Below are positions 46,001-53,819 of a stretch of DNA of 64,000 nucleotides, piece by piece. Each line of letters begins with the position of its first letter. Position 1 is the stretch's first letter. The DNA is taken from contig NC_056523.1 of the NCBI RefSeq assembly GCF_019175285.1, positions 206,150,247 to 206,214,246 of the forward strand. Direction: 5' to 3'. The stretch comes from Sceloporus undulatus. Lineage: Eukaryota > Chordata > Lepidosauria > Squamata > Phrynosomatidae. The translations under genes were made by a program, and so were the position numbers. Below the pieces are notes generated by a model. The model did no database searches. It was not told the origin of the DNA and worked only from the letters and a program-made list of their open reading frames with translations.

Positions 46001-49000
46001 TTTACTGCTACTTTCTTTTTTTTAAATACCTGTAGCCCAGGTTTTTTAAAAAAACAAATTGGGAGATCACTGCCTCAGCATAATTAAATCTCTGTATCAG
46101 AGGTATCCCTGGTTCTCTCTCTCTCTTACTGTTTCCCAGAACAAAGAGTGCTCATCTGTGAATTCTGTCTGGTCAAGGGAGAGCAGGACCTTGTCATAGG
46201 AGAGCAGTGGGCATTTTATAGCCCTCCATATATGTTGTACTGCAAGTCCAGTATTCCCTTCCTTTTGGCTATGTTGGTTAGGATTTGCAATCCAATAGCA
46301 CTTGGAGGGCCACATAATTCCTACTCCTACCTACCCAGAAAAAGTAGTTGATATGGCCTCCTTATATCCTTGTCTTCCCTTGGACAGGCAGTATTCACAG
46401 ATGGACAATGGTTTCTGTGCAACAGTGACAACATTTCAGAGATTCGCCTTTTTCTCTTGGTTCTAGTGCCAGAGAATGACATTGCATCCTGACTCACCCT
46501 CTTGGTTTGGTGCTGCTGGCCATGTACAGTGGGCCCTGCTGGGGCTTGGTTCCAGAACCCCCTGTGGATATCAAAATCTATGCATGCTCAGGTTCCATTA
46601 TATATAGTGGTGTAGTAAAAGGGTGTCCCTTTAAAAAAAAAAAAAAAAGTGGCAAAATCAAGGTTTATTTTTGAATCTGTGGATGTGATGCAGAATCTGT
46701 GAATGAGGGCTAACTGTATATTTCGGTTTTGTGTAGCCCAAACTCAGTTGTCTGGGTTTTCTCTAGCCCAGTTCATACCAGTTGACCTGAATCACTGAGC
46801 CCCAGAAAACAGAAGGGCACCTCAGAACACAGACAGGGAAAAAAGGCAAAATAAAATGATGAAAGTCCAAAGTGTGTTCAGTTTTGTTTTAGTTCCCCAA
46901 GGAAGCTGCATCAGGAGCATGTTGGTATTTGAAACCTTTGTTGTTTTTACAGTTGGTGAATTTTTAATGCCTCAGCAGTAGTGTGCTTCAGCTCTGTCTC
47001 AGGGATTGCTCTGCTAAGAGTTTTACAGGTACTGTGGGTGGAATCCTGTTGGTTAGCCCCAAGCAGAATAGACAATTAAATTAATTGTTGGATCATAAGT
47101 CACCATTTATGTAATTTCTTTTGATTCAATGGATCTACTAAATGTACCAATAGATTTAGGCCTATCTTTTGTGTATGGATGTGCTTTTCCACATGTTCTC
47201 TATACAATTCTCAACTGTATTTACAGGTTGCTAAAATGCTGAAAGACTATGATTGGATAGCTTCAGAAAAGCATCTCTTTGGCCAGCCAAATACAGCTTA
47301 TGATTTCAAGACTAACAATCCGAAAGAAGCTGGTCAGAGGCTACAGAAGCTGCAGGAGAAGAAAGAGAAGCTGGGCAGGAATGTCAACATGAGAGCTATG
47401 AACATGCTTTCAGAAGCAGAAGAAAGGGTTAAGTTCTTACTTTACTTTTTTCCATACTCTATATAGTTGGGTGACATTTAAACAGGGAATGCTGTGTGTA
47501 AATTGCCAGGAGGAAGCCTGCAAAACCCTCTGGAGTCTTAATCCACATGAAGTTATTCAAACCTCCATTGTTTATAGGATATAATTGTGGTGGTGAACCA
47601 GAGATGGCACATCAAGCCATGTTTTGTGGCACGGGGTGGGCGGGGAAGAGGAAGAACAGGCACATGCCTGTTCCTCTTCTTCACCCCTCACTCCCCCAGG
47701 CCTTCAGCTGCCTCTGGAGCTGAAGGCCTGGGAGGGCATGGGGAAGAAGTCCCGCCCCTCTGCACTAAGTAACATCCGGTGCTTGAAGGCCATTTAGTTT
47801 GGGCACTCGGTCCCTAAAAGATTCACCATCACTGGGATATAATTGCAAGAAATTGCTTATAGACATGAAAAATTCAACTTACAAGATTTTCAGCAACAAC
47901 CAGCTGCCCCAAAACATCCAGATGCCTGCTCCCATACTGGGGCAGCGCACCTAGTGCATATGACTTGAAAAAGCTTATACCAATGGCAGAAGGGCTATGA
48001 CACGTATGCCAACAAAGACCACAAATGGTATCAAGCAAGGCAGCTTCTTCACTAGGGGAATTTTTAACTTTTTGTTTTTAAACCCTGTCTTGACATGAGC
48101 CGTCAGTTTAGCCACAGCAGTTCAGGCTTGCCTTTCCACAGCACCAAAGAGCTGGCCTCTTTATTCTTCTTGTTTTGGTGAAATAGTTCACATACAGTCA
48201 AAGTCCAACAGAACTGCAAGATCTCAAATCAAGGTCTTCCCCGTGCCAAATTATGTTATTTTCCATTGCTTGTGTTATAGTATAATGACTTGATGAAGAA
48301 GAAAAGAATTGTTGAGAATGACAAATCTAAAATTCTTGCAACAATTGTGGAGCTTGATCAAAAGAAAAATGAAGCTCTAAACATCGCCTGGCAAAAAGTA
48401 AGTCTCCTTATTTCTGGTACGCATCTTACTGTGTAATTCTTTTGTGCACAGACTCAAGGATGTCCTTCACTGCAGTACCCTTTCTTGATGGATTAGCTTA
48501 GATACAGCGCTTAAATTCAACCCAAGATTCACATAATGTACGATCAAATAAAATAAGGTAGCCAAGGAAAACCTTATGTGATCTGTGGAATTGTTCTGTA
48601 TGCTGAAAAGAAGATTTCAGTTCAAGTCAAATTCTTTTATGTAAATCTTGGTTCAAAAGAACTGCAGGAAATATGACGAAAGTGTTTTAATTTTCTAGGT
48701 AAACAAAGACTTTGGATCAATTTTCTCAACACTTCTGCCAGGGGCCAATGCAATGCTGTCTCCTCCTGAAGGTCAAACCGTTCTAGATGGTCTAGAATTC
48801 AAAGTTGCTTTGGGAAACACTTGGAAGGAAAACTTAACAGAATTAAGTGGGGGCCAAAGGTGAGTGCATTTGTTTTTTAATCCATGAGTGGGTTTTCTTT
48901 GCAAAATCTAAATAAACTGGTATACCCATTGTTCTTCTATGGAGCACTCTGTGGTCATATGTTAAGGTGCAAGACTGCAATGAAACATTCTTCTTAAGGG

Positions 49001-52000
49001 GAATGTGGTTCGGAAAGGAGTCAGCTCAAGCAGCTACTGGATGTCTAAACTGGGGGTTCCAGGAATTCCCTTTTAAAATTTCAGAATTGGGCAGTAGACT
49101 GCTACATTAAGCTAATAAACGCCTAATTTGTTATTGCTGATGTTGCTACAGTTTCTCTTGAGACATGATAATGGAAAATGTGCAGTCCACAGTTCAACTG
49201 AGGAATGTATTTTTTGTCAGGTTTCTGATCTCAGGGGTAATGGATGGTGGGTGCCGAGTGATGTATGAAATTGATTTTTAGAGACAAATATAACAGAAGA
49301 CAGGAAAGGTGGTGTGCATACTCATTAACAGCATGGATTCTGAGTTCAAATGTCAGCTTCTCCTTTGTGAACTTGCTGGGTAGTGTTGGACAGTTGCCAG
49401 CATCCCACTCTTTTCTTTAAATGGCAGTAATGAAATGGCCAAGCTTAATGATAAAGTATATAATTAAAGAAGAATCCAGTTCATCATCCAGGGTGATCTT
49501 ATATGCCTTCAAGGAGATGGGAGGCTAAATGAGAAATTTTGAGTTTTTAAAACCAGCTTTAAAACTTACATTAAAAAAAAATTCAATTTTTATTTCTCAA
49601 GAAATAATTTTGTTCTAGAAAATTAGAAACGTAATCATTTATCAAAAAGGAGGATGAGTGGCATATCTCCTACAACAGTTTTTTCATTGTTTTGAACTGT
49701 AGGTCCCTCGTAGCATTGTCTTTGATCTTAGCCATGCTTCTCTTCAAGCCGGCTCCCATCTACATCCTGGATGAGGTGGATGCAGCCCTTGATCTCTCTC
49801 ACACCCAAAATATTGGGCAGATGCTTCGGACCCACTTCAGGCACTCCCAGGTAAGAAGCAAAGACCAGACAATGTGAGTCACAGACAGCATCTCCTGTGC
49901 AAACCCTTCTAAGTGTTCAAGGTTTTTCAATCCTAACCTTGTCATGAGTTTGCTGGGTTGTCTTGCATATGTTCTGTGAGCCTTATCACATGGAGGGTTT
50001 TGCAGCTCTGTTCCGACGCGACTGCGGGTCCAACCATGCAAATTCACACTAAAATGTAATGTATTATCTCACGATTGCTTTCTATGGGGGGTTATTCTGA
50101 GACACTTCTGCAGTCTATCCAAAGTGACTCCTCATTTTGGTGAATTCAGTAACAAGCGGATTCACAAAAATTGCTTCTAAGCTCACTTTGATTTCACTCC
50201 AAATTAGTCTGGTGTGGAATGTAACTTTGCTTCTGTCCTGGTACACACACCCCAAACCGCCAAGGTTCCACATTTCCCATAATGCTGCACTCCAATTTTG
50301 CCCCATTTGCTTCCGGTGTTCGGAAGGGTAGATTTAGATGTAGATGAAAGGTATGAAACAGGAGGCTGGGGAGAGAGATGGGAGCAACGGAGGGGGCCAT
50401 CAGAGGCTGCGGGGAGCAACAAACTCCAACTCCCAGAATTCCATAGCACTGAGCCAGGACAGTGAAAGTGGAGTCAAACTGGATTATTTCCTCAGTGCAT
50501 AATAAAAAAATCAAAACAATTGTTTTTAAAATAATAATAATATTAGTTTGCTGAGGCACTAGAGCTCTCTGGCAGAGAAGGCTCAATGTCTCACGACACT
50601 ACAGTTTCTAGAATTCCATAGCACTGAGCCAGGACAGTTAAAGTGGAGTCAAACTGGATTATCTCCCCAGTGCGGATGCAACCTAAGAGAAGGCAACTGT
50701 TACAAAGGAGAGTGGATTAGATTCAGGGAGGTGGTATTTTAGGGAGCATGGAGAATAAGGGAAACAGGATCATTTCTGCAATCCTCCAAAAAGGATCTCC
50801 CTCAGATCCAAAGAATTTACTTCCAAGTAAACCTGCAGCTTCTACACTGATTATTTTGCAGTAAAAGTTTTTATTAATAATAATAATAATTCCTTAATAA
50901 TAATAATAAATGGGTGGGGGCTCTGAAACAGAAGATAGATGTAGATGTGGCTGAAATGGATGAAGAGAATGACAGGATAGATGTAGATGTAGCTGAAATA
51001 GAGGAGGAGAATGACAGGAGGATAAATGTAGATGTGGCTGAAATGGATGGGGGCTCTGACATGGAGGACTCCTTTGAATTTGGCTGCCAGAGGTAGGAAA
51101 ATAGAAGGGAGGAAGAAATGTGAAGGAGTCATTCACGTGAAACTGGAACCAGGTAGTGGCCCCCTTCTTCACCTCAGAAGTGCAATGGTTCACGATGTGT
51201 TCAGACCCCCACTGAGCATGTGCAAGGGTCCCAATTCAAATCATTGAATCTGCACGCTATGTACCAGTGTGATAATTTAATGTGCACTCACTCCGCTTTG
51301 ACTCAGGAATCACCACAATTTCATTCTTCACCTGTGATAATTCATCACGTGAATTGACTTGGATTCAAATTGACTCTGCTCCCTCTTCAATTCAAATTGG
51401 CTCTGGATTGGAGTTCCAGTGTCAAGTGTGATAAGGGTCTGTGTCAGTTTTCTAAGTAGGAGTAAGAAGTGAGACATGCAAGAAAAAAGAGGTTCCCCAG
51501 ATTTGATGGGACAGGCCCACAGAAACAACACATTTTCCCCTTCCATGAGGGCTTTCCCTCCTGTGCTATAAAACTTGAGAGTTCAGCTTTGAGAGACCAC
51601 ACTGTGTTCTGTTTCTGCAATTCCAGCCTTCACTTTTGAAGTGCCAAGCAAATGTGCAAACCATTTCCCTTGAATTAAAGAAACCCTTTCCTGAAGTGAT
51701 ATACTAGAAATGAACTAGGCACATTTTAAAGGGATCTGTGTTCTAATGTGAAACAAACCTTGTGAATGGGAAAACAAGTATTTAAAACACACACAATACC
51801 TCTGCATTTTCAATGGTTTTATTTGCTTGCACTCTTGCACTGTCATGCTATTAATCGTACTGTATCCCCACAATCAGAATTTGATCATGGGTAATATAAA
51901 GAAGTTAAATAATAAAACACTTCTCCGTTCAAAAAGATGTTACTAAGGGGTTTTCTTCATTATTAGAGTTTAGATGTGGTGGAGTAAAATACAATTATGT

Positions 52001-52317
52001 CCTCCACTCATATAGAAGATTGCAATCAGGAAACATTACATCTTAATAGTTTCATTTGAAAACAGGCAGAGAAGGTTGACAGTGTTTTAGATTTATGTTG
52101 TAGGTAAGTGTTTTTCTTTTCCTAGTTCATTGTCGTGTCACTGAAGGATGGCATGTTCAACAATGCAAATGTACTCTACAAGACTAAGTTTGTGGATGGC
52201 GTTTCTACTGTGGCAAGATATACTCAAGCTCAAACAGGAAATAGTGGGGCTGCTCAACACAGACCTGATAAGACCAAAATGAAGGAGAAGAGACAAAGAC
52301 CACCGGTGGATGTTTGA
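28033..52317 (+). CDS. SMC2: SMC2, condensin ATPase subunit (24 coding exons, about 1,202 residues)
   Basis: This gene encodes the SMC2 subunit shared by condensin I and II; it pairs with SMC4 through the hinge and hydrolyses ATP to compact mitotic chromosomes. Coding starts at 28,077 ([20 protein letters not shown]). An in-frame ATG 27 bases upstream (28,050) is ignored because SMC2 proteins start at this M-x-I-K. Spliced coding blocks: 28,077-28,244 to 52,126-52,317, listed separately. All junctions are GT-AG and phases agree. Seen in the product: Walker [10 protein letters not shown] (residues 32-40, Lys38), Q-loop Gln147, coiled coil from about 170 to 505, hinge about 511-670, returning coiled coil to about 1,030, signature LSGGQ (1085-1089), Walker B ILDEVD (Asp1113, Glu1114). 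The length compares with 1,197 in human. I see no frameshift or stop, so it looks functional. Confidence 0.97.
28077..28244 (+). CDS. SMC2: SMC2 coding exon 1 (residues 1-56)
   Basis: Acceptor TTTCATAG ends at 28,032 and the donor GTGAGT starts at 28,245. It encodes the N-terminal ATPase half with the Walker A loop GLNGSGKSN. The exon begins with 44 bases of 5' UTR (28,033-28,076). Confidence 0.96.
29338..29567 (+). mobile_element. hAT-type MITE
   Basis: The left end CAGTGATGGTGAACCTTTTA, then GTGACCGAGTGCCCAAAC pairs with the right end ATAGGTTCACCACCATGA. TCTAGA flanks both sides, consistent with an 8-bp target duplication that has drifted. It lies in SMC2 intron between coding exons 1 and 2. 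Confidence 0.7.
29721..29870 (+). CDS. SMC2: SMC2 coding exon 2 (residues 57-106)
   Basis: Acceptor AAATTTTCAG, donor GTGAGC, 150 bp, phase 0 at both ends. It encodes [20 protein letters not shown] and the following strand region of the head. Confidence 0.96.
30068..30190 (+). CDS. SMC2: SMC2 coding exon 3 (residues 107-147)
   Basis: Acceptor TTCCTTCAG, donor GTACAG, 123 bp. It encodes [16 protein letters not shown] to NPHFLIMQ; the last residue Gln147 is the Q-loop glutamine that contacts the ATP-bound magnesium. Confidence 0.96.
30565..30705 (-). mobile_element. 5S rRNA-headed SINE, partial
   Basis: On the + strand, GGTAATCTCCCATTCAAGTA, CTAGCCAGGGCTGACCC and TTCTTAGCTTCAAAGAGCAG are the complement of the 5S rRNA internal promoter half. 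Only the head and part of the body remain. Confidence 0.7.
30883..30921 (+). CDS. SMC2: SMC2 coding exon 4 (residues 148-160), micro-exon
   Basis: Only 39 bp, [13 protein letters not shown], between a strong polypyrimidine acceptor and donor GTAAGC. It is too short to be found as an open frame and is recognised by homology and phase. Confidence 0.95.
31005..31115 (+). CDS. SMC2: SMC2 coding exon 5 (residues 161-197)
   Basis: 111 bp encoding [20 protein letters not shown] and onward into the first coiled coil. Donor GTACTA is weaker than the others. Confidence 0.95.
31298..31500 (-). mobile_element. 5S rRNA-headed SINE
   Basis: The tail side GTGCTTTCAAGTTGCCTGTC and TTATGGCAACCCTATGAG is shared with the tRNA-headed SINEs, while TAGTCTCCCATCCAAGTATG and CTGACCCTGCTTAGCTTCCA is complementary to 5S rRNA. 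So the same body is attached to a different head. Confidence 0.75.
31621..31665 (+). CDS. SMC2: SMC2 coding exon 6 (residues 198-212), micro-exon
   Basis: 45 bp, [15 protein letters not shown], flanked by TATTTTACAG and GTAATT. It is part of the ascending coiled coil. Confidence 0.95.
32699..32932 (+). CDS. SMC2: SMC2 coding exon 7 (residues 213-290)
   Basis: 234 bp from [20 protein letters not shown] to MEKKRDQ, heptad-rich coiled coil. Acceptor TCTTTCCAG, donor GTAAGA. Confidence 0.96.
33136..33344 (-). mobile_element. Tigger-like MITE, complete
   Basis: TA-flanked, starting CAGTCAGCCCTCCCTATGTG and ending ATCAAGGGCCCACTG. Ends are unlike each other in the family-typical way. It lies in an SMC2 intron. 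Confidence 0.8.
33855..34004 (+). CDS. SMC2: SMC2 coding exon 8 (residues 291-340)
   Basis: 150 bp, [20 protein letters not shown] to KCMQE, coiled coil. The acceptor ATATTTGTAG has a short pyrimidine tract. Confidence 0.95.
34165..34420 (+). mobile_element. Unclassified interspersed repeat (GTAGCACCTTTGAGACTAAC)
   Basis: The segment TTTGTAGCACCTTTGAGACT, AACTGAGAGAGAGAAGTTGG and AGTCTACTTCCCCTGATGCA is a type often met in reptile genomes, but I cannot place the family. No coding capacity. Confidence 0.5.
35240..35277 (+). mobile_element. CR1 3' tail fragment next to a splice acceptor
   Basis: CATCTTCCAACTCTATGATT followed by CTATGATG is the CR1 terminus. It ends about 28 bp left of the AG of SMC2 coding exon 9. 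Confidence 0.65.
35308..35541 (+). CDS. SMC2: SMC2 coding exon 9 (residues 341-418)
   Basis: 234 bp, [20 protein letters not shown] to KAQTEAKQ, including the conserved [16 protein letters not shown] stretch. The acceptor TCTTCCTGTAG lies only about 30 bp right of a CR1-like tail. Confidence 0.96.
36023..36182 (+). CDS. SMC2: SMC2 coding exon 10 (residues 419-471)
   Basis: 160 bp, [20 protein letters not shown] to MKKLNYE, coiled coil, ending in phase 1 (donor GTATGC). Confidence 0.95.
36245..36345 (+). mobile_element. L2-type LINE 3' terminus with (ATT)n tail
   Basis: TTTGTAAGCCGCTCTGATAG, CCTTTTGGCTGAAGAGCG then AAATAAATATTATTATTATT. It matches the terminus at 15,390-15,450. Confidence 0.75.
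36640..36912 (+). mobile_element. 5S rRNA-headed SINE, long copy
   Basis: GAACTTGGGAGATGAGCAGG, AGCAGCCCTG and TTTAGTACTTGGATGGGAAA follow the 5S rRNA sequence (box C region). The 3' part, AGTCTCCATAAGTTGACAGG and GATTTGAAGACACATAACA, is the shared SINE tail. Confidence 0.8.
37260..37377 (+). CDS. SMC2: SMC2 coding exon 11 (residues 472-510)
   Basis: 118 bp, [20 protein letters not shown] to FPNLRFEY, the end of the first coiled coil before the hinge. Acceptor CTATTCCAG, donor GTAAGG, ends in phase 2. Confidence 0.94.
37917..38055 (+). CDS. SMC2: SMC2 coding exon 12 (residues 511-557), hinge start
   Basis: 139 bp, [20 protein letters not shown] and [12 protein letters not shown]. This is the first half of the hinge that dimerises with SMC4. 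Confidence 0.95.
38703..38822 (+). CDS. SMC2: SMC2 coding exon 13 (residues 558-597), hinge
   Basis: 120 bp, [20 protein letters not shown] and [10 protein letters not shown]. Acceptor TTTGTTTATTAG, donor GTATGC. Confidence 0.95.
38881..38916 (+). repeat. (TTG)n/(TTTG)n microsatellite
   Basis: Runs of TTGTTGTTGTTGTTG and GTTTGTTTGTTTG in the intron after SMC2 coding exon 13. Confidence 0.9.
39011..39217. mobile_element. Fold-back MITE (CACTTTAACTGCC family)
   Basis: GCTGCCACACTACAAAATTA and ATGCAGTTTGACACCACTTC at the left pair with AAAGTGGTGTCAAACCATTA and ATTCTGTAGTGTAGATGCAG at the right. Confidence 0.8.
39609..40020. mobile_element. Fold-back element with ~115-bp inverted arms
   Basis: AAAACAGTGATACCTTTATT at 39,621 recurs inverted (AATAAAGGTATCACTGTTTT) ending at 40,005, and the arms continue to GGTGTTAAAAATCA versus TGATTTTTAACACC. 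The middle has no coding capacity. The superfamily was not identified. Confidence 0.75.
40482..40686 (+). CDS. SMC2: SMC2 coding exon 14 (residues 598-665), hinge
   Basis: 205 bp, [39 protein letters not shown] and [15 protein letters not shown] with the conserved hinge glycines. It ends in phase 1 at GTAACG, a weaker donor. Confidence 0.96.
41216..41448. mobile_element. Harbinger-type MITE with 81-bp perfect inverted ends
   Basis: The element starts GGCCTGTTACAGACTGCC and ends GGCAGTCTGTAACAGGCC, flanked by TTA on both sides (3-bp target duplication typical of PIF/Harbinger). Positions 41,216-41,296 are exactly complementary to 41,368-41,448; beyond that only a few mismatches reach the centre. 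The perfect arms mean a recent insertion. It ends 39 bp left of SMC2 coding exon 15. Confidence 0.9.
41488..41623 (+). CDS. SMC2: SMC2 coding exon 15 (residues 666-710)
   Basis: 136 bp, [20 protein letters not shown] to LQGTAE, end of hinge and start of the descending coiled coil. The acceptor ATGAGCCAG is only 39 bp right of a Harbinger-type MITE, so the branch point lies in or just after the MITE (TAACTAT near 41,455 is a candidate). Confidence 0.95.
42129..42253 (+). CDS. SMC2: SMC2 coding exon 16 (residues 711-752)
   Basis: 125 bp, [20 protein letters not shown] to DTLKKTI after a split Lys codon. Acceptor TTTTATTAAG has a weak AAG end. Confidence 0.95.
43384..43577 (+). CDS. SMC2: SMC2 coding exon 17 (residues 753-817)
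   Basis: 194 bp, [20 protein letters not shown] and [19 protein letters not shown]-type coiled coil. Acceptor TCTGTTTCAG, donor GTGAAA. Confidence 0.95.
44458..44642 (+). mobile_element. tRNA-headed SINE
   Basis: AGCATGGTGTAGTGATTTGA (A-box region), GCAGTTTAATTCTCTGC (B-box region), CAGCCATGGAAACCCATTGG and CATAAGTCAGAAATGACTTG with a CACAGCAACAACA tail. Intronic, between SMC2 coding exons 17 and 18. Confidence 0.8.
44765..44908 (+). CDS. SMC2: SMC2 coding exon 18 (residues 818-865)
   Basis: 144 bp, [20 protein letters not shown] to [10 protein letters not shown], coiled coil. Acceptor GTTCATTCAG, donor GTTAGT. Confidence 0.96.
45311..45505 (+). CDS. SMC2: SMC2 coding exon 19 (residues 866-930)
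   Basis: 195 bp, [20 protein letters not shown] to [13 protein letters not shown], coiled coil. Acceptor GCTGTTCAG, donor GTACTG. Confidence 0.96.
45585..45812 (-). mobile_element. Tigger-like MITE
   Basis: TTCCAGCCCTCTGTATCCAC, ATTTTATATAAAGGACCCC, TATAATGAGACTTGAGCATC and AATACCAAGAGCCCATTATA follow the family order, with decayed ends. Confidence 0.75.
46527..46716 (+). mobile_element. Tigger-like MITE, complete
   Basis: TA-flanked, starting CAGTGGGCCCTGCTGGGGCT and ending TGAGGGCTAACTG. It is in the opposite orientation to the copies at 33,136 and 45,585. An internal A16 run is present. Confidence 0.8.
47227..47427 (+). CDS. SMC2: SMC2 coding exon 20 (residues 931-997)
   Basis: 201 bp, [20 protein letters not shown] and [18 protein letters not shown]. 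The [12 protein letters not shown] segment is highly conserved in SMC2. Donor GTTAAG. Confidence 0.96.
47590..47838 (-). mobile_element. hAT-type MITE with internal hairpins
   Basis: TTTAGTTTGGGCACTCGGTC, CCTAAAAGATTCACCATCAC is the reverse of the end seen at 29,338. Inside, AGGCCTTCAGCT (47,698-47,709) is exactly complementary to AGCTGAAGGCCT (47,718-47,729), and a second near-perfect hairpin lies at about 47,645-47,682. Confidence 0.7.
48281..48397 (+). CDS. SMC2: SMC2 coding exon 21 (residues 998-1036)
   Basis: 117 bp, [20 protein letters not shown] to ALNIAWQK, the end of the coiled coil. Acceptor TTGTGTTATAG, donor GTAAGT. Confidence 0.95.
48699..48859 (+). CDS. SMC2: SMC2 coding exon 22 (residues 1037-1089)
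   Basis: 161 bp, [20 protein letters not shown] to [10 protein letters not shown]; it carries the ABC signature motif LSGGQ that completes the partner's ATP site. It ends in phase 2. Confidence 0.96.
49703..49850 (+). CDS. SMC2: SMC2 coding exon 23 (residues 1090-1139)
   Basis: 148 bp, [20 protein letters not shown] then [16 protein letters not shown]; Walker B Asp1113 and catalytic Glu1114. Donor GTAAGA. Confidence 0.97.
50420..50690. mobile_element. Fold-back MITE copies (CACTTTAACTGCC family), two partial
   Basis: CCATAGCACTGAGCCAGGAC and AGTGGAGTCAAACTGGATTA occur at about 50,443-50,487 and again at 50,618-50,662. The left arms are missing or diverged. Confidence 0.7.
50914..51096 (+). 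repeat. Minisatellite of about 45-50 bp with an open acidic frame
   Basis: Three units built around GTAGATGTGGCTGAAATGGA are read in one open frame as repeats of [14 protein letters not shown]. The word GGGGGCTCTGA flanks both sides (about 50,916 and 51,050). It lies in the last SMC2 intron, has no splice signals that fit, and is probably a non-coding minisatellite. Confidence 0.65.
52126..52317 (+). CDS. SMC2: SMC2 coding exon 24 (residues 1140-1202, stop)
   Basis: 192 bp, [20 protein letters not shown] to a basic tail ending PPVDV and TGA at 52,315-52,317. The head closes with the conserved FVDGVSTV strand; the last ~30 residues are a lineage-variable tail. Confidence 0.96.
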   Translation, partial: FIVVSLKDGMFNNANVLYKTKFVDGVSTVARYTQAQTGNSGAAQHRPDKTKMKEKRQRPPVDV

Positions 52318-53085
52318 AGAGTAAACCTCTGGATGACATTTTTCTCTCTAAAGACACTGTGTTGATAACCTGTTGTAAATTTAGTACTGTTCTTACTCCA
52401 TGCCTTAACATTATCCCATCTAAAATGGAATCTGGGATAGTTGTGTTCTTTGGATCTGCCAATCTGCTGGATCTTGTTCAATATATTTATGACATGTTTT
52501 GAAATGTCTTCCTCAGTGTCAGTTCAGAAACTTGTAAATATTTTTTTGCTGTTTTCTTAAGTGACTGGTATATATATTTTCAACTATGAGAGGGTAACTA
52601 GTATGTAAACTCTTAAGCTTACCTTGCTTTTCTTTGAAGGCAAGAACCAAACATTGTTTGATTTTTGGAATTTACTCATGTAACGATTTTCAGTTATGTA
52701 TGGAACATGTTTACAATTACAAACATGCATATCAGTTTTTATTCCAGCAATAGCATGGCAAGATAGAAAGAAAACATTGAAAGGCTGTGCACCCCACAAG
52801 CTTCCTTCCAAAGGAGTGGGAGACTCGGATCCAAAACACACTGCAGAAACAATCCAGTTTGAGATCACTTTAACTGCCTTGGCTCAATGCTAGGGACTTC
52901 TGGGAGCAGTAGTTTTGTGAGACATTTAGCCTATCAGAGAGGCCACCACAAACTATAGTTCCCAGAATTCCCTAGCACTGAACCAAAGTAGTTAAACTGG
53001 ACTCAGACGATTTCTGCAATGTGTTTTGGACCAAAGACTGGGAAAGCATGCAAATATAAAAATAAAACTTTACAAGAGTACAACA
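52318..53085 (+). other. SMC2: SMC2 3' UTR (end uncertain) with AATAAA at 53,061
   Basis: The first clear AATAAA after the stop is at 53,061-53,066, immediately right of a fold-back MITE that would lie inside the UTR. A later AATAAA at 54,508-54,513 followed by GT-rich sequence is an alternative. Confidence 0.45.
52831..53030. mobile_element. Fold-back MITE (CACTTTAACTGCC family), complete
   Basis: CCAAAACACACTGCAGAAAC at the left pairs with TTTCTGCAATGTGTTTTGG at the right, and ATCACTTTAACTGCC pairs with AGTAGTTAAACTGG. It probably lies in the SMC2 3' UTR. Confidence 0.8.
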
Positions 53086-53548
53086 CTGGTTAACTCCAGA
53101 CCCTAATGTCTGATACTTTTTAAAGCAAACTTGGCTCTTAATGTTTGTATTCACCAAAATCATCATCATCATGAAATATTCATCTTTCATTAATTGAATT
53201 AAAGCAAACAACTTTGCTTCCTCTTGTTTCTCTAAACTTTTGTTTGAGACCAAAGGACTTAATTTCTAAGCCAGAACTGTGGGAGGGCTGCTTTCATAAT
53301 GGAAAGAAAGCTGCAAAGAGAACCATCTTTAATGACTACTGGGTGGGAGGGGCTCACAATTTTAGTGGCCTCTGGTAATTATTGAAGACAGCACCACCAG
53401 CTTACTGCAGTAAAAGGTTCACATGCCAGCAAATACAAGAACACTTGCTGATTTTGCCTTTCATTCCATGGCTTTACCTTTCTACAATTAAGCTCATATC
53501 TAGAATGCAGCAGATATGTCCTGCTATGAGCACAGTTACCCTGATATA

Positions 53549-53802
53549 CAGTGGTACCCCGGGTTACGAAATTAATTCGTTCCGCGGTTAATTTCGTAAC
53601 CCGAAATACCTTCGTAAGCCGAATTCCCATAGGCGCTAATGGAAAAATAGCTCTCTGCTGCCCTCCGGTGGCGGAAAATAGCGCCGCGGTTTTTTCGTAA
53701 CCCGAAGAAACCTTCGTAAGCCGAAGCAATAAATCCCTATGGGATTTTTTCGTATCCCGAAAAATTCGTAACCCGGCGCATTCGTATCCCGGGGTACCAC
53801 TG
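53549..53802 (-). mobile_element. Tc1/mariner-type MITE, complete 254-bp copy
   Basis: TA-flanked, starting CAGTGGTACCCCGGGTTACG and ending GTATCCCGGGGTACCACTG. It is the same length as the copy at 27,569-27,822 but inverted. Confidence 0.85.
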
Positions 53803-53819
53803 TATATACTTTCAGGTAA

